Source of the DNA: Owenia fusiformis
Taxonomy: Eukaryota > Annelida > Polychaeta > Sabellida > Oweniidae
Reading direction: 5' to 3'
Assembly (NCBI GenBank): GCA_903813345.2
Contig: CAIIXF020000002.1
Location: 13,352,150-13,416,149 of the forward strand
Length of the DNA stretch: 64,000 bases
Shown: positions 60,069 through 64,000 of the stretch, one piece after another
Layout of the letters: each line of letters begins with the position of its first letter
Position numbering within the stretch: the first letter of the stretch is position 1
Position numbers and translations under genes: made by a program
Notes under the pieces: generated by a model
What the model saw: the letters and a program-made list of their open reading frames with translations, nothing else
Told to the model about the DNA's origin: nothing
Databases searched by the model: none

Positions 60069-63000
60069 TGGAGTATGCTCTTGAATGGATTTAATGAACG
60101 ATGTTCCTGTTCGTGATATATTTTATATCTAATTCGTCTTAAATCTATGATGCAGTTTATGCTCTGGGGGAAATGTCAATTTTCGGACCAGTCGTACGTA
60201 ACGCTGGTCGCAGCATGATATCTGTTATTAAGTGAGATGTTTCAAAATACATTTTTACATTTGCCCTACCGAAGACTTGTTGATTGGTCATTCTATTCGT
60301 GAGATATTGAGTATCTAATCTGTCATACAAGTCTGATCTACTTTGGGCTATGTACTGAATGTCAATTTTCGGACCAGCTGTACATCACACTGGTAGCAGT
60401 GACTAGTTTGATATATTGTGAGACGTTTATGTATATATTTTTACGTGTGTCAAAGGAGGGATGTATCGATTGACTTCTCTGTTATGGGGATATATAATAT
60501 CTAATTCGTCTTAAATCGCTTTTGCAATTTGCGCTCTTGACGAAATGTCAATTTTCCGACCAATCGGACGTCACACTGCTATATGCCAGAACTTTGCAAT
60601 TTTGTGAGACGTTTAAGTATATATTTTAGAGTATGCTCTTGAATGAATTTAATGAATGATGTTCCCGTTCATGATATATTTTATATCTAATTCGTCTTAA
60701 ATCTATGATTCAGTTTGTGCTCTGGAGGAAATGTCAATTTTTGGACCAGTCCTACGTAACGTTGGTGGCAGCATGATATTTGTTATTTAGTGAGATGTTT
60801 CAGGATACATTTTTACATTTGACCTACCGAGGACTTGTTGATTGGTGATTCTATTCGTGAGATTTTGAGTATCTAATTTGTCATACAAGTCTGATTTACT
60901 TTGGGCTATGTACTGAATGTCAATTTTCGGACCAGCTGTACATCGAACTGGTAGCAGCGACTAGTTTGATATATTGTGAGACGTTTATGTATATATTTTT
61001 ACGTTTGCCAAAGGAGGGATGTATCGATTGACTTCTCTGTTAGGAGGATATATAATATCCAATTCGTCTTAAATCGCTTATGCAATTTGCGCTCTTGACG
61101 AAATGTCAATTTTCCGACCAGTCGTACGTCACACTGCTACATGCCAGTCCTACAATTTTGTTAGACGTTTAAGTATATAATTTGGAGTATGCTCTTGAAT
61201 GGATTTAATGAATGATGTTCCAGTTCGTGATATATTTTATATCTAATTCGTCTTAAATCTATGATGCGGTTTGTGCTCTGGAGGAAATGTCAATTTTCGG
61301 ACCAGTCGTACGTAACGCTGGTGGCAGCATTATATTTGTTATTTAGTGAGATGTTTCAGGATACATTTTTACATTTGACCTACCGAGGACTTGTTGATTG
61401 GTCATTCTATTCGTGAGATATTGAGTATCTAAATTGTCATACAAGTCTGATTTACTTTGGGCTATGTACGGAATGTCAATTTTCGGACCAGCTGAACATC
61501 GCACTGGTAGCAGCAACTAGTTTGATATATTGTGAGACGTTTATGTATATATTTTTACGTTTGCCAAAGGAGGGATGTATCGATTTACTTCTCTGTTTGG
61601 AGGGATATTTAATATCCAATTCGACTTAAATAGCTTATGCAATTTGTGCTCTTGACGAAATGTCAATTTTCCGACCAGTCGTACGTCACACTGCTACATG
61701 CCAGTCCTTTGCAATTTTGTTAGACGTTTAAGTATATATTTTGGAGTATGCTGCTGAATGGATTTAATGAATGATGTACCTGTTCGTGATATATTTTATA
61801 TCTAATTCGTCTTAAATCTATGATGCAGTTTGTGCTCTGGAGGAAATGTCAATTTTCGGACCAGTCGTACGTAATGCTGGTGGCAGCATGATATTTGTTA
61901 TTTAGTGAGATGTTTCAGGATACATTTTTACATTGGCCCCACCGAGGACTTGCTGATTGGTCATTCTATTCCAGAGATATTGAGTATCTAATTTGTCATA
62001 CAAACCTGATTTACTTTGGGCTATGTACGGAATGTCAATTTTCGGACTAGCTGTAAATCGCACTGGTAGCAGCGACTAGTTTGATATATTGTGAGACGTT
62101 TATGTATACATTTTTACATTTGCCCTACAGAGGACTTGTTGATTGGTCAGTCTATTCGTGAGATATTGAGTATCTAATTTGACATACAAGTCTGATTTAC
62201 CTTGGGCTATGTACGGAATGTCAATTTTCGGACCAGCTGTACATCGCACTGGTAGCAGCGACTAGTTTGATACATGTGAGACGTTTATGTATATATTTTT
62301 ACGTTTGCCAAAGGAGCGATGTATCGATTGACTTCTCTGTTAGGGGGATATATAATATCCAATTCGTCTTAAATCGCGTATGCAATTTGCGCTCTTGACG
62401 AAATGTCAATTTTCCGACCAGTCGTATGTCACACGGCTACATGCCAGTCCTTTACAATTTTGTTAGACGTTTAAGTATATATTTTGGAGTATGCTCTTGA
62501 ATGGATTGAATGAATGATGTTCCAGTTCGTGATATATTTTATATCTAATTCGTCTTAAATCTATTATGCGGTTTGTGCTCTGGAGGAAATGTCAATTTTC
62601 GGACCAGTTGTACGTAACGCTGGTGGCATTATGATATTTGTTATTTAGTAAGTTGTTAAATAAGTTGATAAATTTTTACATTTGACCTACCGAGGACTTG
62701 TTGATTGGTCATTCTATTCCTGAGATATTGAGTACCTAATTTGTCATACAAGTCTGATTTACTTTGGGCTATGAACGGAATGTCAATTTTCGGACCAGCT
62801 GTACATCGCACTGGTAGCAGCGACTAGTTTGATATATTGTGAGACGTTCATGTATGTATTTTTACGTTTGCCAAAGGAGGGATGTATCGATTGACTTCTC
62901 TGTTAGGGATTTATATAATATATCCAATTCGTCTTAAATCTATGATGCAGTGTGCTCTGGAGGAAATGTCAATTTTCGGACCAGTCGTACGTAACGCTGG

Positions 63001-63957
63001 TGGTAGCATGATATTTTTTATTTAGTGAGATGTTTCAGGATACATTTTTACATTTGACCTACCGAGGACTTGTTGATTGGTCATTCTATTCGTGAGATAT
63101 TGAGTATCTAACTTGTCATACAAGTCTGATTTACTTTGGGCTATGGACGGAATGTCAATTTTCGGACCAGCTGAACATCGCACTGGTAGCAGCGACTAGT
63201 TTGATATATTGTGAGACGTTTATGTATATATTTTTACGTTTGCCAAAGGAGGGATGTATCGATTGACTTCTCTGTTAGGGTGATATATAACATCCAATTC
63301 GTCTTAAATCGCTTATGCAATTTGCGCTTTTGACGAAATGTCAATATTCCGACCAGTCGTACGTCACACTGCTACATACCAGTCTTTTGCAATTTTGTGA
63401 GACGTTTAAGTATATATTTTGGAGTATGCTCTTGAATGGATTTAATGAATGATGTTCCCGTTCGTGATATATTTTATATCTAATTCGCCTTAAATCTATG
63501 ATGCAGTTTTGTGCTCTGGAGGAAATGTCAATTTTCGGAGCAGTCGTACGTAACGCTGGTGGCAGCATGATATTTGTTATTTAGTGAGATGTGTCCGGAT
63601 ACATTTTTACATTTGCCCTACCGAGGACTTGTTGATTGGTCATTCTATTTGTGAGATATTGAGTTTCTGATTTGTCATACAAGTCTGATTTACTTTGGGC
63701 TATGTATGGAATGTCAATTTTCGAACCAGCTGTACATCGCACTGGTAGCAGCGACTAGTTTGATATATTGTGAGACGCTTATGTATATATTTTTACGTTT
63801 GCCAAAGGAGGGATGTACATGTATCGATTGACTTCTCTGTTAAGGGGATATATAATATAAAATTCGTCTTAAATCGCTTATGCAATTTGTGCTCTTGACG
63901 AAATGTCAATTTTCCGACCAGTCGTACGTCACACTGCTACATGCCAGTCCTTTGCAA
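60069..63957. repeat. 186-bp satellite with a three-monomer higher-order repeat
   Basis: The anchor aatgtcaattttc occurs at 60172, 60358, 60544, 60730, 60916, 61102, 61286, 61472, 61659, 61845, 62031, 62217, 62402, 62588, 62779, 62965, 63151, 63337, 63524, 63710 and 63902. Three monomer types follow: A (gtcgtacgtaacgctgg), B (gctgtacatcgcactgg), C (ccgaccagtcgtacgtcaca). Order: ABC ABC ABC ABBC AB ABC ABC. The array ends at 63957 in unrelated sequence. Confidence 0.95.
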
Positions 63958-64000
63958 TCCAATGGGGAAACATTAGAATCCTCGGAATGATTATGAAAAA

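Overview
This is a window from an animal nuclear genome. The genes are split by phase-consistent GT/AG introns, the DNA is AT-rich, and most of it is tandem repeats and decayed transposons. The two genes I can reconstruct are a myotubularin phosphatase of the MTMR6/7/8 class carrying a C-terminal FYVE finger, and a RECQL5 DNA helicase. Vertebrate MTMR6/7/8 proteins lack the FYVE finger, so a non-vertebrate bilaterian is likely. The abundance of Tc1/mariner-like, PIF/Harbinger-like, fold-back and LINE remnants fits a marine invertebrate. I cannot assign a species from sequence alone.

Layout. 1-22.6 kb, + strand: the last eleven coding exons (1991-22636) of the MTMR6/7/8-type gene. Its PH-GRAM end lies left of the window. 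One 13.3-kb intron (7340-20621) holds many fold-back elements, a 44-unit 57-bp minisatellite and a decayed mariner transposon. 22.6-27.7 kb: the tail-to-tail intergenic space, with a large palindrome, a MITE and a 74-bp dimeric tandem repeat. 27.7-40.8 kb, - strand: a complete RECQL5 coding sequence in 12 exons (CDS 40766 down to 27698, 955 codons before the stop). The reading frame stays intact across all 11 introns. 40.8-64 kb: no gene recognised. It holds a perfect 47-bp hairpin, a ~600-bp tandem repeat, a 63-bp array, LINE fragments, a nested transposon stack (48.5-52.6 kb), a 42-bp array broken by a mariner that is itself broken by a Harbinger-like element (53.2-56.7 kb), and a 186-bp satellite with a three-monomer higher-order repeat (60.07-63.96 kb).

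The two genes are convergent and functionally unrelated: phosphoinositide turnover on endosomal membranes versus DNA repair and transcription-coupled genome stability. The most unusual gene-level observation is in RECQL5. The 5' part of the exon encoding helix 2 of the C-terminal SRI (RNA polymerase II-binding) domain, together with its 3' splice site, is tandemly repeated six to seven times at 54-bp spacing. Only the last copy leads to a full-length protein; every upstream acceptor runs into an in-frame stop. The most striking non-genic structure is the ABC higher-order satellite, which preserves two unequal-crossover scars.
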